This document shows positions 25,714 through 32,928 of a stretch of 64,000 nucleotides of DNA, piece by piece. The translations under genes and the position numbers were made by a program. The notes beneath the pieces are model-generated. The model was not told where the DNA came from and did no database searches. It saw only the letters and a program-made list of their open reading frames with translations. Origin of the DNA: HXMU1420-13 sp965601825 (lineage in GTDB: Bacteria > Bacteroidota > Rhodothermia > Balneolales > Balneolaceae); the NCBI GenBank assembly GCA_965601825.1, contig OZ271839.1, positions 1,736,001 to 1,800,000 on the forward strand, read 5' to 3'. How positions within the stretch are numbered: position 1 is the stretch's first letter; the number at the start of each line of letters is the position of its first letter.

Positions 25714-25962
25714 TTACTTTAGGTAGAAAAAGACAATTTTATTTTGAGTGTCTTTTTTGCTTTTCACTTTCTTGTTGTTTTCCCGGTTGAATGCATATAC
25801 AACATTTCGAGCTGAACTAAGCTCTTTTTCGTTAGTATATCTAACCTGAATAGCATCCCCACCTGCTTTTAATTTTGATAAAGCTTCCATTAATGGTGAG
25901 TATTTTGAACTTTTTTTGCGTGAACTTGAGATACTTCCACGCGGTACCATTTTAATTTTCAT
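25714..25962 (-). CDS. Small basic hypothetical protein
   Basis: A protein of 82 residues, very rich in Lys, Arg and Ser (SISSSRKKSSKYSP near the N-terminus, KKVKSKKDTQNK near the C-terminus). The middle looks like a small alpha/beta unit (IQVRYTNEKELSSARNVVYAFNREN). I do not recognise the family; its composition suits nucleic-acid binding. I chose the ATG at 25962 over one at 26001 because a perfect palindrome (25975-25999) occupies the space between, as expected for a regulatory site just before the gene. It lies 76 bases after the MoxR gene on the same strand. Confidence 0.55.
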   Translation of the reverse strand: MKIKMVPRGSISSSRKKSSKYSPLMEALSKLKAGGDAIQVRYTNEKELSSARNVVYAFNRENNKKVKSKKDTQNKIVFFYLK

Positions 25963-25974
25963 AATACTAAGATG

Positions 25975-25999
25975 GTGTATTGTATAATCAACAATACAC
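25975..25999 (-). promoter_or_regulatory. Operator-like palindrome
   Basis: GTGTATTGT and ACAATACAC form a perfect 9-bp inverted repeat around a 7-base centre (ATAATCA on the plus strand), 12 bases before the preferred start of the small basic protein. The size and spacing suit a dimeric repressor site, or a hairpin covering the ribosome-binding region. No T-run follows, so a terminator is unlikely. Confidence 0.45.
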
Positions 26000-26038
26000 A
26001 ATAATGTATTTTTTGAAATTAAAAAATTAGAAAAAAAT

Positions 26039-27040
26039 TTACGGTACCTGTACGTTCTGCATTATTTTTTCTACGATATCTTCTGGAGAAATATCTTCAG
26101 CTTCTGCTTCAAAAGTTGGGATAATTCTATGACGCATAACATCCATTGCTATTGTACGAACATCTTCTGGTGTTACATAAGCACGATGTTCCATAAATGC
26201 CTGAGCCCGAGCAGCTAAATTCAGATTAATTGTAGCTCTTGGAGAAGCACCAAAGCTTATTAAATCTGCCAAATCATCTAATCCATAATTCTTTGGCTTC
26301 CTGGTCGCGAATACAAGATCTACAATATATTTCTCTACTTTTTCGTCGATATAAATATCATTAACTGTTTCTCTTGCCTTAAGAATTGTCTTAACGGTAA
26401 CAACTTTTTTTAGATCAGTTTTTACACCTGTTTTTGCCATTTTACGCATGATCTCCAGCTCTTCTTTTTCGGTTGGATAACCGATTTTGAGCTTAAGCAT
26501 AAAACGATCAACCTGAGCTTCTGGCAATGGATAGGTACCTTCTTGTTCAACCGGATTTTGCGTAGCCAGAACAAGGAAGGGTTCATCAAGTTTAAAGGTT
26601 TCCTCACCAATAGTTACCTGCTTTTCCTGCATCGCTTCAAGAAGTGCACTTTGAACTTTGGCAGGCGAACGGTTAATCTCATCAGCCAAAATAATATTGG
26701 CGAAAATTGGCCCTTTCTTTACAAAGAAATCACCTTCTTTTTGATTGTAGATGAGTGTACCGATTAAATCAGCAGGGAGTAAATCAGGAGTAAACTGAAT
26801 GCGCTGAAAGTCAGTATTGATAACTTTTGCCAGCGAAGAAACGGTGAGTGTTTTGGCTAATCCAGGTACACCTTCAAGTAACACATGTCCATTAGTCAGT
26901 AATCCAATTAACAATCGGTCTATCATATAATGTTGACCAATTATTACTTTATCTAATTCTACTCTAATGTCATCAATAAAAGCACTGCTTTTTTCAATTT
27001 TAGCTTGAAGTGCTTCCATGTCAATTACTTTTTCACTCAT
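26039..27040 (-). CDS. MoxR family AAA+ ATPase
   Basis: A 333-residue AAA+ protein of the MoxR/RavA class. Walker A is GVPGLAKT (57-64), Walker B is ILADEINR, sensor 1 is LATQNPVEQEGTYPLPEAQ, and the C-terminal lid contains GASPRATINL. Such ATPases act as chaperones that help assemble or activate partner proteins, often metal-binding von Willebrand A proteins. The usual downstream partners (DUF58 and VWA/BatA genes) are absent here. The nearest same-strand gene is the small basic protein. Cytoplasmic. Confidence 0.92.
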   Translation of the reverse strand: MSEKVIDMEALQAKIEKSSAFIDDIRVELDKVIIGQHYMIDRLLIGLLTNGHVLLEGVPGLAKTLTVSSLAKVINTDFQRIQFTPDLLPADLIGTLIYNQKEGDFFVKKGPIFANIILADEINRSPAKVQSALLEAMQEKQVTIGEETFKLDEPFLVLATQNPVEQEGTYPLPEAQVDRFMLKLKIGYPTEKEELEIMRKMAKTGVKTDLKKVVTVKTILKARETVNDIYIDEKVEKYIVDLVFATRKPKNYGLDDLADLISFGASPRATINLNLAARAQAFMEHRAYVTPEDVRTIAMDVMRHRIIPTFEAEAEDISPEDIVEKIMQNVQVP

Positions 27041-27112
27041 CGTAATTTTCGTAGTTAAACTTTTTAATTGTTCTTAAGTTCTCGCCTTCTGTTAAACCAT
27101 CAAATATAATAC

Positions 27113-27928
27113 ATGGACATTTTACAATCTTTTTTATTGGGATTGATTCAAGGGCTAACTGAATTCCTTCCAATCAGTAGTTCCGGGCACCTTGCTCTTG
27201 GTAGATATGTTTTGGGTGGTGATACAGAAATGGGTATTACATTTGAAGTGGTCGTTCACTTTGGAACTTTGTGCAGTATCATCATTTACTATCGAAATGA
27301 GATTATAAATTTGTTAAAGGCAGGTTTGAGATTTCTAAAATCTCCATCAACTACAAAAGATGATTATGAAGTAAAAACAATTGGATTCATTTTAATAAGT
27401 ATGATTCCGGCATTTATTGTTGGATTTACTCTAAAGGATTCAATCGAAGATATTTTTATGAATCCGCTTCTTGTTTCCGGGATGTTAATTGTGACCGGGA
27501 TTATACTATTCCTGACAAAATTTACTAAGAATCCAGAAGGTAAAGTTACTGTATCAAAAGCTTTCGTGATTGGAATCTCTCAAGCATTTGCAATGATTCC
27601 GGGCATAAGTAGATCAGGATCGACAATATCTACCTCACTTTACTTAGGAATTAGCCGTGATGAGGCCGCTAATTTTTCTTTTTTGATGGTGATTCCGGTG
27701 ATCGCTGGGGCAATGATTCTACAAATGGGAGAAGCGATAGAAGCAGGAATTGATGCCTCGCAAATTACCAGCCTATTAGTTGGATTTTTCACAGCTTTCA
27801 TTTCAGGTTATTATGCATTGAAGTACCTGATTATCATCTTGAAGAAGCAAGGCTTCCATTATTTTGCTTATTACTGCTGGGTAGTTGGGGGATTCGGATT
27901 GATTTGGTTCTTAACTAATGGAATTTAA
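27113..27928 (+). CDS. uppP: Undecaprenyl-diphosphatase
   Basis: A 271-residue BacA-type membrane phosphatase that recycles undecaprenyl pyrophosphate to the monophosphate carrier for peptidoglycan and O-antigen synthesis. The catalytic signatures GLTEFLPISSSGHL (14-27) and PGISRSGSTIS are both intact. About eight membrane helices are visible. The next gene starts one base after its stop, suggesting cotranscription. Confidence 0.96.
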   Translation: MDILQSFLLGLIQGLTEFLPISSSGHLALGRYVLGGDTEMGITFEVVVHFGTLCSIIIYYRNEIINLLKAGLRFLKSPSTTKDDYEVKTIGFILISMIPAFIVGFTLKDSIEDIFMNPLLVSGMLIVTGIILFLTKFTKNPEGKVTVSKAFVIGISQAFAMIPGISRSGSTISTSLYLGISRDEAANFSFLMVIPVIAGAMILQMGEAIEAGIDASQITSLLVGFFTAFISGYYALKYLIIILKKQGFHYFAYYCWVVGGFGLIWFLTNGI

Positions 27929-27929
27929 A

Positions 27930-28505
27930 ATGAGACTCAGTTGCATTGTTGTACTATTCATTTTTCCATTATTTGCTCAGGCACAACATCAGTCAAAGTA
28001 TGCTGGTCAGGAAAAAAGGATTATAAAAAGCCTTTCTGAATCTGATATAAAGGAAATCGAAAGTGGGAATGGTTGGGGATTAGCAAAAATTGCAGAATTA
28101 AATGGTTTTCCCGGACCTAAGCATGTGCTAGCGATTCAATCCGATTTAGGATTATCTGAACAACAAATTGGAAAAGTTCAGGCTGTTTTTGATGCAATGA
28201 AAATTGAAGCTATTAAGAAAGGAGCTACTTTTTTAGAAGCAGAAGAAGAACTTGAAGCTACATTTCAATCAGGAGTAATTTCAGTTGAAGAGCTGGAAAA
28301 ACTAGTGAGGAATTCTTCTTTAGCTAGATCTGAACTAAGGAATGTACATTTATTGGCGCATTTAGAAATGATGGAAATTCTAACATCACATCAAATCATG
28401 ATATATAATCAAATACGTGGTTATTCAGCCTCTGATCCATGTGAGAATATACCTGAGGGTCATGATCCCGAAATGTGGAAGCGACACAATAATTGTTCAG
28501 ATTAA
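27930..28505 (+). CDS. Secreted Spy/CpxP-like helical protein
   Basis: A 191-residue protein with a signal peptide (MRLSCIVVLFIFPLFAQA, cleavage near residue 18). The mature protein is helical and charged, with LNGFPGPKHVLAIQSDLGLSEQQIGKVQAVFDAM, which matches the Spy/CpxP/heavy-metal-resistor pattern of a helix-turn ending in LSxxQ. These are periplasmic chaperones or metal-sensing proteins. The C-terminus has CENIPEGHDPEMWKRHNNC. I chose the ATG at 27930 because the earlier one at 27918 lies inside uppP and lacks a proper signal-peptide start. Confidence 0.68.
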   Translation: MRLSCIVVLFIFPLFAQAQHQSKYAGQEKRIIKSLSESDIKEIESGNGWGLAKIAELNGFPGPKHVLAIQSDLGLSEQQIGKVQAVFDAMKIEAIKKGATFLEAEEELEATFQSGVISVEELEKLVRNSSLARSELRNVHLLAHLEMMEILTSHQIMIYNQIRGYSASDPCENIPEGHDPEMWKRHNNCSD

Positions 28506-28515
28506 ATTCAATTTG

Positions 28516-29679
28516 TCAGAACATAAACCCAGTCGTGAAGTAAATTCTCATCCCTTCTTCTGAAAAACCAAAATCACCTCGGATGATAAAATCCTGAGTG
28601 AAAAATGAAGCGAGTGCTCCAAATCCAAAGGTAGTTTTGAGATCATTTTTAATGATCTCAAAAGAGTCAGAATTTGAAAACGTACGTCCGGCATCCATGA
28701 ATAAGGTTCCACCTAAGCGGGCTTCCGAATTTGGAAAGCTATGAAACCAGGTTCTAAACTCAGAGTTTAAGAAAAGCACATTATCATCAGAAAATCTTCT
28801 GCTTTCATAGCCACGTAATGTTTCTTCATCTCCAGCATAGGATAAGTTCCAGTATGGCACATCACCGGAGCTGAATCTTGAAAAGAGACGTGTTGCAAAA
28901 ATAATCTCATTGATAAGATTAAAGGACAAATATTGTCGAAGATCATTTTCAATTACAATCATATCATATGAACTTCCCCAAATTGTTTCACCAACTTCAA
29001 TTCTCGAATCTATGAAATTACCTGAAGTTGGCTGAAACTCACTATTCCGTGCCTCCCAAACAAAGCCAAACCCCAGCATAGAGGTCCGTCCACCTCGATA
29101 ACCAAGAGGTTGTTCAATGCTAATTAATCGGTCGTTTCCATTATCCCACGGTGTTTCATATCTAAAATTGATGATGATGTTTGCATCAAGTTGTTTTTGA
29201 TTATCAGTTTTCAATAATGGGATTCTTGAATCTACTCGGAATCCGAAGGTAAAGGATTGAAATTGGTAATAGAGTGGGAGATTTTCCGGTGTGTCGGTGA
29301 CTTTAGAATAGTTGGCAATTCCGAAATAAGCATCTTCAAAAAATCGTGAGGCAAATAATTCAGACGTTGTTCTGATATTTTTCCCAAATGTAAACGGTTT
29401 ATCATACAACAATCTGAATGATGCTAAACCTTTAGTGGATATTATGCCAGACATGTTTACATAGCTATAAAAAGGGAAGATATCACCTTTGTAATTGTAC
29501 CAGTTTGTTACCCCGCCACCAATCAGTCCTAAATCGGAGTTATATGTTACCGCAGGTAAAAAGGCGAATTCAGTAGTTTTAGAATCCGATAGTTGTGCAA
29601 TTAAGCTCGGGCTAATGAAGCACAAAAGGATTATAGAGTAAAACTGAATTTTTCCTTTTGTTTGTGTGAATTCGAACAA
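28516..29679 (-). CDS. Outer-membrane beta-barrel (BamA/TamA-like surface antigen)
   Basis: A 387-residue protein with a signal peptide (to about residue 28) and then only a barrel-type domain of alternating strands. It resembles the D15/bacterial surface antigen C-terminal half, including GDEETLRGYESRRFSDDN, the substrate-turn motif region common to Omp85 barrels, and a final strand ending in IYFTTGFMF with terminal Phe. No POTRA domain is present, so it is a barrel-only Omp85 relative. It might pass lipids or proteins, or simply form a pore. Its stop is 11 bases from the Spy-like gene on the other strand. Confidence 0.78.
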   Translation of the reverse strand: MFEFTQTKGKIQFYSIILLCFISPSLIAQLSDSKTTEFAFLPAVTYNSDLGLIGGGVTNWYNYKGDIFPFYSYVNMSGIISTKGLASFRLLYDKPFTFGKNIRTTSELFASRFFEDAYFGIANYSKVTDTPENLPLYYQFQSFTFGFRVDSRIPLLKTDNQKQLDANIIINFRYETPWDNGNDRLISIEQPLGYRGGRTSMLGFGFVWEARNSEFQPTSGNFIDSRIEVGETIWGSSYDMIVIENDLRQYLSFNLINEIIFATRLFSRFSSGDVPYWNLSYAGDEETLRGYESRRFSDDNVLFLNSEFRTWFHSFPNSEARLGGTLFMDAGRTFSNSDSFEIIKNDLKTTFGFGALASFFTQDFIIRGDFGFSEEGMRIYFTTGFMF

Positions 29680-29683
29680 GTGA

Positions 29684-31123
29684 TCAGATAAATATAAAAG
29701 TGACTAATAAATATATAGGTACTAAAATACCTACCGACCATATCATGTAGCCACCAAAGCTAGGCATCTTTACACCGTTTTGATCAGCAATTGATTTCAC
29801 CATAAAATTTGGAGCATTACCGATATAAGTGAGTGCACCGAAGAATACTGCACCGGCAGATATTGCGACTAAAGTACTAGTCATTTCATTCATTAATATT
29901 TCTGCATTTCCACCGGCAGCATTAAAGAATACCAGATAAGTTGGAGCATTATCCAGAAATGCTGACAGCAAACCAGTTATCCAGAAAAACATATAGTTTA
30001 TTGGATCTCCTGAACCATCAAATACTGCACTATTTACGAATTGCAAAGCGCCCTGACCCTGATTTGCTGCTTTCAACATTGCGATAGGGGCAATAATTGT
30101 TATAAATATTCCGGCGAATAGTTTCCCTACTTCCTGAATGGGGAACCAATTAAATCCATTCGCAGCTCTACTTTCTTTTGATGTGAATTGCCAACTAACC
30201 CATGTTAATAGCAATAGAATGGCATCCCGAATAAGATTCTCGTACTTAACATGCACATGATAAATATTCACTTCACCGATATGAACCAGACCTGAAAAAA
30301 GAACCGCGGCTACTACACCAAGAATTAAAATCAGGTTAAAACTGCCTTCTAAACCAAGTGGTTCGGTACCGTCATCTTTTGGTGGAGTATTTGTTTCTCG
30401 TTTATATAAATATTTATCCCATGCGTAATACACTATCAGTAAGATTACTGAGACAAATGCCATTTCCCAGAATAAGTTGGTTGTTGTCCAGAAGAAGCTT
30501 ACACCTTGTAAGAATCCAAGGAAGAGTGGGGGATCACCCAATGGAGTTAATGAGCCACCGACATTTGCTACAAGGAAAATGAAGAAAATGACAACATGTT
30601 TTTTCGTGTTACGCCACGCATTAGCACGTAAAATTGGGCGAATTAATAACATTGCAGCCCCGGTAGTACCCATCCAGCTTGCTAATAAAGTACCTATTAA
30701 CAAAATACCGGTATTAACTTCCGGTGTACCTTTTAAATACCCTTTTATTCTAACGCCGCCTGATATAGTGAAAAGTGCTAAAAGTAGAATAATGAAAGGG
30801 AAATATTCTAAAAGGTAAGCATGTAGTACTTCATAAAGTGTAGCTTCAAACCCGAATGTAATTATCATCGGTATTACTAAAAGTAATCCCCAGAAAGCTG
30901 AAACTTTGCCAAAATTATGATGCCACCATTCTTCATTAACAAGTGGGAAAATTGCGATTGAAAGTAGAATGCCGGCAAAAGGAATTGTCCATAAAAGTCC
31001 TAAACCACTACCATCGATACCATGACCGCTGCCTTCTGCAGCTAGAAGAAATTCAGGTACAAGAGTTAATCCTGATAAAAAAAATAGTACCCTCGCAAAG
31101 CGTTTCATAAAATTTGGCATCAT
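29684..31123 (-). CDS. Sodium:proton antiporter, NhaD/ArsB type
   Basis: A 479-residue membrane protein with an N-terminal hydrophobic leader and about 12 helices. The conserved ion-transporter signatures MGTTGAAMLLIRPILRAN, NVGGSLTPLGDPPLFLGF and LSAFLDNAPTYLVFF lie in the two inverted halves, as in NhaD and the related UIT6 group of the ion transporter superfamily. It would exchange Na+ (or Li+) for H+ across the inner membrane, useful to a marine bacterium. It is the first gene of a possible unit with the outer-membrane barrel gene (4-base gap). Confidence 0.85.
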   Translation of the reverse strand: MMPNFMKRFARVLFFLSGLTLVPEFLLAAEGSGHGIDGSGLGLLWTIPFAGILLSIAIFPLVNEEWWHHNFGKVSAFWGLLLVIPMIITFGFEATLYEVLHAYLLEYFPFIILLLALFTISGGVRIKGYLKGTPEVNTGILLIGTLLASWMGTTGAAMLLIRPILRANAWRNTKKHVVIFFIFLVANVGGSLTPLGDPPLFLGFLQGVSFFWTTTNLFWEMAFVSVILLIVYYAWDKYLYKRETNTPPKDDGTEPLGLEGSFNLILILGVVAAVLFSGLVHIGEVNIYHVHVKYENLIRDAILLLLTWVSWQFTSKESRAANGFNWFPIQEVGKLFAGIFITIIAPIAMLKAANQGQGALQFVNSAVFDGSGDPINYMFFWITGLLSAFLDNAPTYLVFFNAAGGNAEILMNEMTSTLVAISAGAVFFGALTYIGNAPNFMVKSIADQNGVKMPSFGGYMIWSVGILVPIYLLVTFIFI

Positions 31124-31283
31124 TAAGAAATTGTGTTTCGTTTCTTAAGGTTGGAAAATAGCATAACTAAAACGTATTCAAAATCATAGTTTGATAACAT
31201 TGTATCGAATGTAACTTTCAATGTTATTATGGCTAAAAAGAAAGTATTTTCTTCAAAAATGATGAATAAAAAATTGAATTGAA

Positions 31284-31571
31284 ATGGAAGCATTAAGTGA
31301 GAATCAAATCATAGATCAAATAGCAGATTTAGAAGGATGGGGATATTTAGAGGATAAAATATTTAAAGAATTTCTATTCAATGACTTTAAAGAAGCAATG
31401 TCGTTTATCGTAAGAGTAGGGTTTGAAGCTGAACGATTAAATCACCATCCGGAGATATATAATGTTTACAATCGAGTTTCAATTGCACTTCAAACTCATG
31501 ACGTTGGTAATAAAGTGAGTATTAAGGATATCGAGCTTGCCAGAGATATCGAGACACTAATAAATGTGTAA
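31284..31571 (+). CDS. Pterin-4a-carbinolamine dehydratase
   Basis: A 95-residue protein with the complete active-site motif EAERLNHHPEIYNVYNRV (H54, H55) and H72 in LQTHDVGNKVS. It dehydrates 4a-hydroxytetrahydrobiopterin so that the cofactor can be reduced again, acting next to aromatic amino acid hydroxylases. No hydroxylase is in the window. FolE2 and a 6-pyruvoyltetrahydropterin synthase-like gene lie at 48-49.6 kb. Cytoplasmic. It is upstream of the rpsF operon and has the same strand, but is separated by 120 bases. Confidence 0.93.
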   Translation: MEALSENQIIDQIADLEGWGYLEDKIFKEFLFNDFKEAMSFIVRVGFEAERLNHHPEIYNVYNRVSIALQTHDVGNKVSIKDIELARDIETLINV

Positions 31572-31629
31572 ATTTTCTTGAAATCTGATAGTTAAATCAG
31601 AATAAAAAGCTGTATATTTAGGGCTCTCT

Positions 31630-31654
31630 GTTGCTCGGCAAAAAGCGGAGTAAC
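31630..31654 (+). promoter_or_regulatory. Possible leader hairpin of the S6-S18-L9 operon
   Basis: GTTGCTC pairs with GAGTAAC (seven pairs, one G-U) around GGCAAAAAGCG, 36 bases before the rpsF start. An mRNA site bound by the S6:S18 complex is known in many bacteria. This hairpin is in the right place, but I cannot confirm the conserved CCG element of that motif. Confidence 0.25.
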
Positions 31655-31690
31655 TGTTTTCAATTAACGGAAACATCCAAAGACAAAAAT

Positions 31691-32065
31691 ATGAGTAAAA
31701 ATTACTACGAGTTTACGTACATCGTAAATCCTGTTCTTGAAGAAGAGCAGTATAAAGAAGCCGTTGAAAAAGTTAATAAGCTTTTCACTGACAACGGTGC
31801 TGAAATTGAAGAAGTTGATGAGTGGGGCTTAAGAAAGTTCGCTTATGAAATCGACAAGAAAAACAGTGGATATTATGTGAATATGTATCTGACCGCACCT
31901 GTTGAAGCGATTTCTGTTGTTGAAAGAAGCATGCGAATCGATGACCATTTTATGCGTTACCTAACATTGAAGTTCGACGCAAAAATGCTACGACATCGCG
32001 AATTAGTTAAGAAAAATGCTGTGCCGAATGTATTTGAGGTACAAGAAGAAGCAACTGAAGGTTAA
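31691..32065 (+). CDS. rpsF: 30S ribosomal protein S6
   Basis: A 124-residue protein with the ferredoxin-like S6 fold: YYEFTYIVNPVLEEEQY, the conserved EVDEWGLRKFAYEIDKKNSGYY and the rRNA-contacting RSMRIDDHFMRYLTLK. The start at 31691 (MSKNYYEF) matches the family; an upstream in-frame ATG would add 20 unrelated residues. It binds S18 in the 30S platform, and rpsR follows 26 bases later. Confidence 0.96.
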   Translation: MSKNYYEFTYIVNPVLEEEQYKEAVEKVNKLFTDNGAEIEEVDEWGLRKFAYEIDKKNSGYYVNMYLTAPVEAISVVERSMRIDDHFMRYLTLKFDAKMLRHRELVKKNAVPNVFEVQEEATEG

Positions 32066-32091
32066 TCGCTCAATTATAAAAGGATATTATC

Positions 32092-32343
32092 ATGATTAAG
32101 AATCCATCCCATCCAAAGAAAAGCGTCCGAAAAGTTAAGCAGTGTAAGTTTACTAAAGCCGGACTAGAATATATCGACTACAAAGATGTTGATACATTAG
32201 TGCGATTCACTAATGATCAAGGAAAAATTCTTCCTCGTCGTGTAACCGGAACGTCAGCAAAACACCAGCGTCAGCTTACTAGAGCGATCAAAAGAGCTCG
32301 CTTTTTAGCATTGATGCCTTATGTAGCTGAAAACTTACGATAA
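32092..32343 (+). CDS. rpsR: 30S ribosomal protein S18
   Basis: An 83-residue basic protein with the S18 core YIDYKDVDTLVRFTNDQGKI, LPRRVTGTSAKHQRQL and AIKRARFLALMPY. It forms the platform heterodimer with S6. The single cysteine in VKQCKF belongs to the shortened zinc-binding region: the classical C+ set is incomplete, so it is probably a zinc-free form. It sits between rpsF and rplI, the common order. Confidence 0.96.
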   Translation: MIKNPSHPKKSVRKVKQCKFTKAGLEYIDYKDVDTLVRFTNDQGKILPRRVTGTSAKHQRQLTRAIKRARFLALMPYVAENLR

Positions 32344-32362
32344 TCTTACTAGGAGTATTAGA

Positions 32363-32809
32363 ATGAAAATTATCTTAAAAGAAGACATCGAAAAGTTAGG
32401 TAGTGCCGGTGATTTAGTAACTGTAAAAGACGGTTACGGTCGTAATTACTTAATCCCACAGAAAAAAGCTGTTCTTGCTACTAAAGGTGCGATTGGTGAG
32501 TTAGAGTTAATGAAAGCTCGTGCTGCAGCAAAAGCTGAATTAACTGTCCAAGAAGCAAAAGAACTGGCTGCAAAAATTGAATCTACTTCACTCACAATTT
32601 CAGTTACAACTGGTGAAGATGATAAGATTCACGGTACTGTAACTAATGTTCAGATTGCAGAAGCTCTAAAAGAACGTGAAATTGAAGTTGATCGTCGTAA
32701 CGTATCGATTGATGAAGATGTAAAAGTTTTAGGCGAATATACTGCTACAGTTAGTTTACTAGGAGAATTGAAGCCAAAAGTTAAATTCTGGGTAGTAAAA
32801 AGCGACTAA
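32363..32809 (+). CDS. rplI: 50S ribosomal protein L9
   Basis: A 148-residue protein with the two-domain L9 build: an N-terminal domain beginning MKIILKEDIEKLGSAGD with VTVKDGYGRNYLIPQ, a long connecting helix (about 40-75), and the C-terminal domain with IHGTVTNVQIAEAL. It binds 23S rRNA and limits frameshifting. A ribosome-binding sequence AGGAG lies 7 bases before the ATG. The last gene of the S6 operon. Confidence 0.96.
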   Translation: MKIILKEDIEKLGSAGDLVTVKDGYGRNYLIPQKKAVLATKGAIGELELMKARAAAKAELTVQEAKELAAKIESTSLTISVTTGEDDKIHGTVTNVQIAEALKEREIEVDRRNVSIDEDVKVLGEYTATVSLLGELKPKVKFWVVKSD

Positions 32810-32844
32810 ACATCCGGAGATAGTGTCTTGAATGAATGAATAGT

Positions 32845-32874
32845 TTGAATTGTTATACAAATGTTATTTATACA
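32845..32874 (+). promoter_or_regulatory. Possible promoter of dsbD
   Basis: TTGAAT (32845-32850) and TATACA (32869-32874) are separated by 18 bases, a sigma70-like arrangement in the gap after rplI. It would give a leader of about 48 bases to the dsbD start. AT-rich surroundings make this weak. Confidence 0.35.
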
Positions 32875-32928
32875 ACTTTGATGACATTCAACAGGCTCTT
32901 ATCATTCATTAAAATTAGACGAACTCCA

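Noticed and set aside
27918..27929. Earlier start of the Spy-like gene inside uppP
   Set aside because: It overlaps the uppP stop and adds four residues (MEFK) before a standard signal peptide; the ATG at 27930 follows the stop by one base.
31229..31282. 17-codon Lys-rich frame ending one base before the pterin dehydratase ATG
   Set aside because: It has a plausible ATG and is next to a gene, but it is too short, has no conservation evidence and lies in AT-rich DNA where such frames arise by chance.
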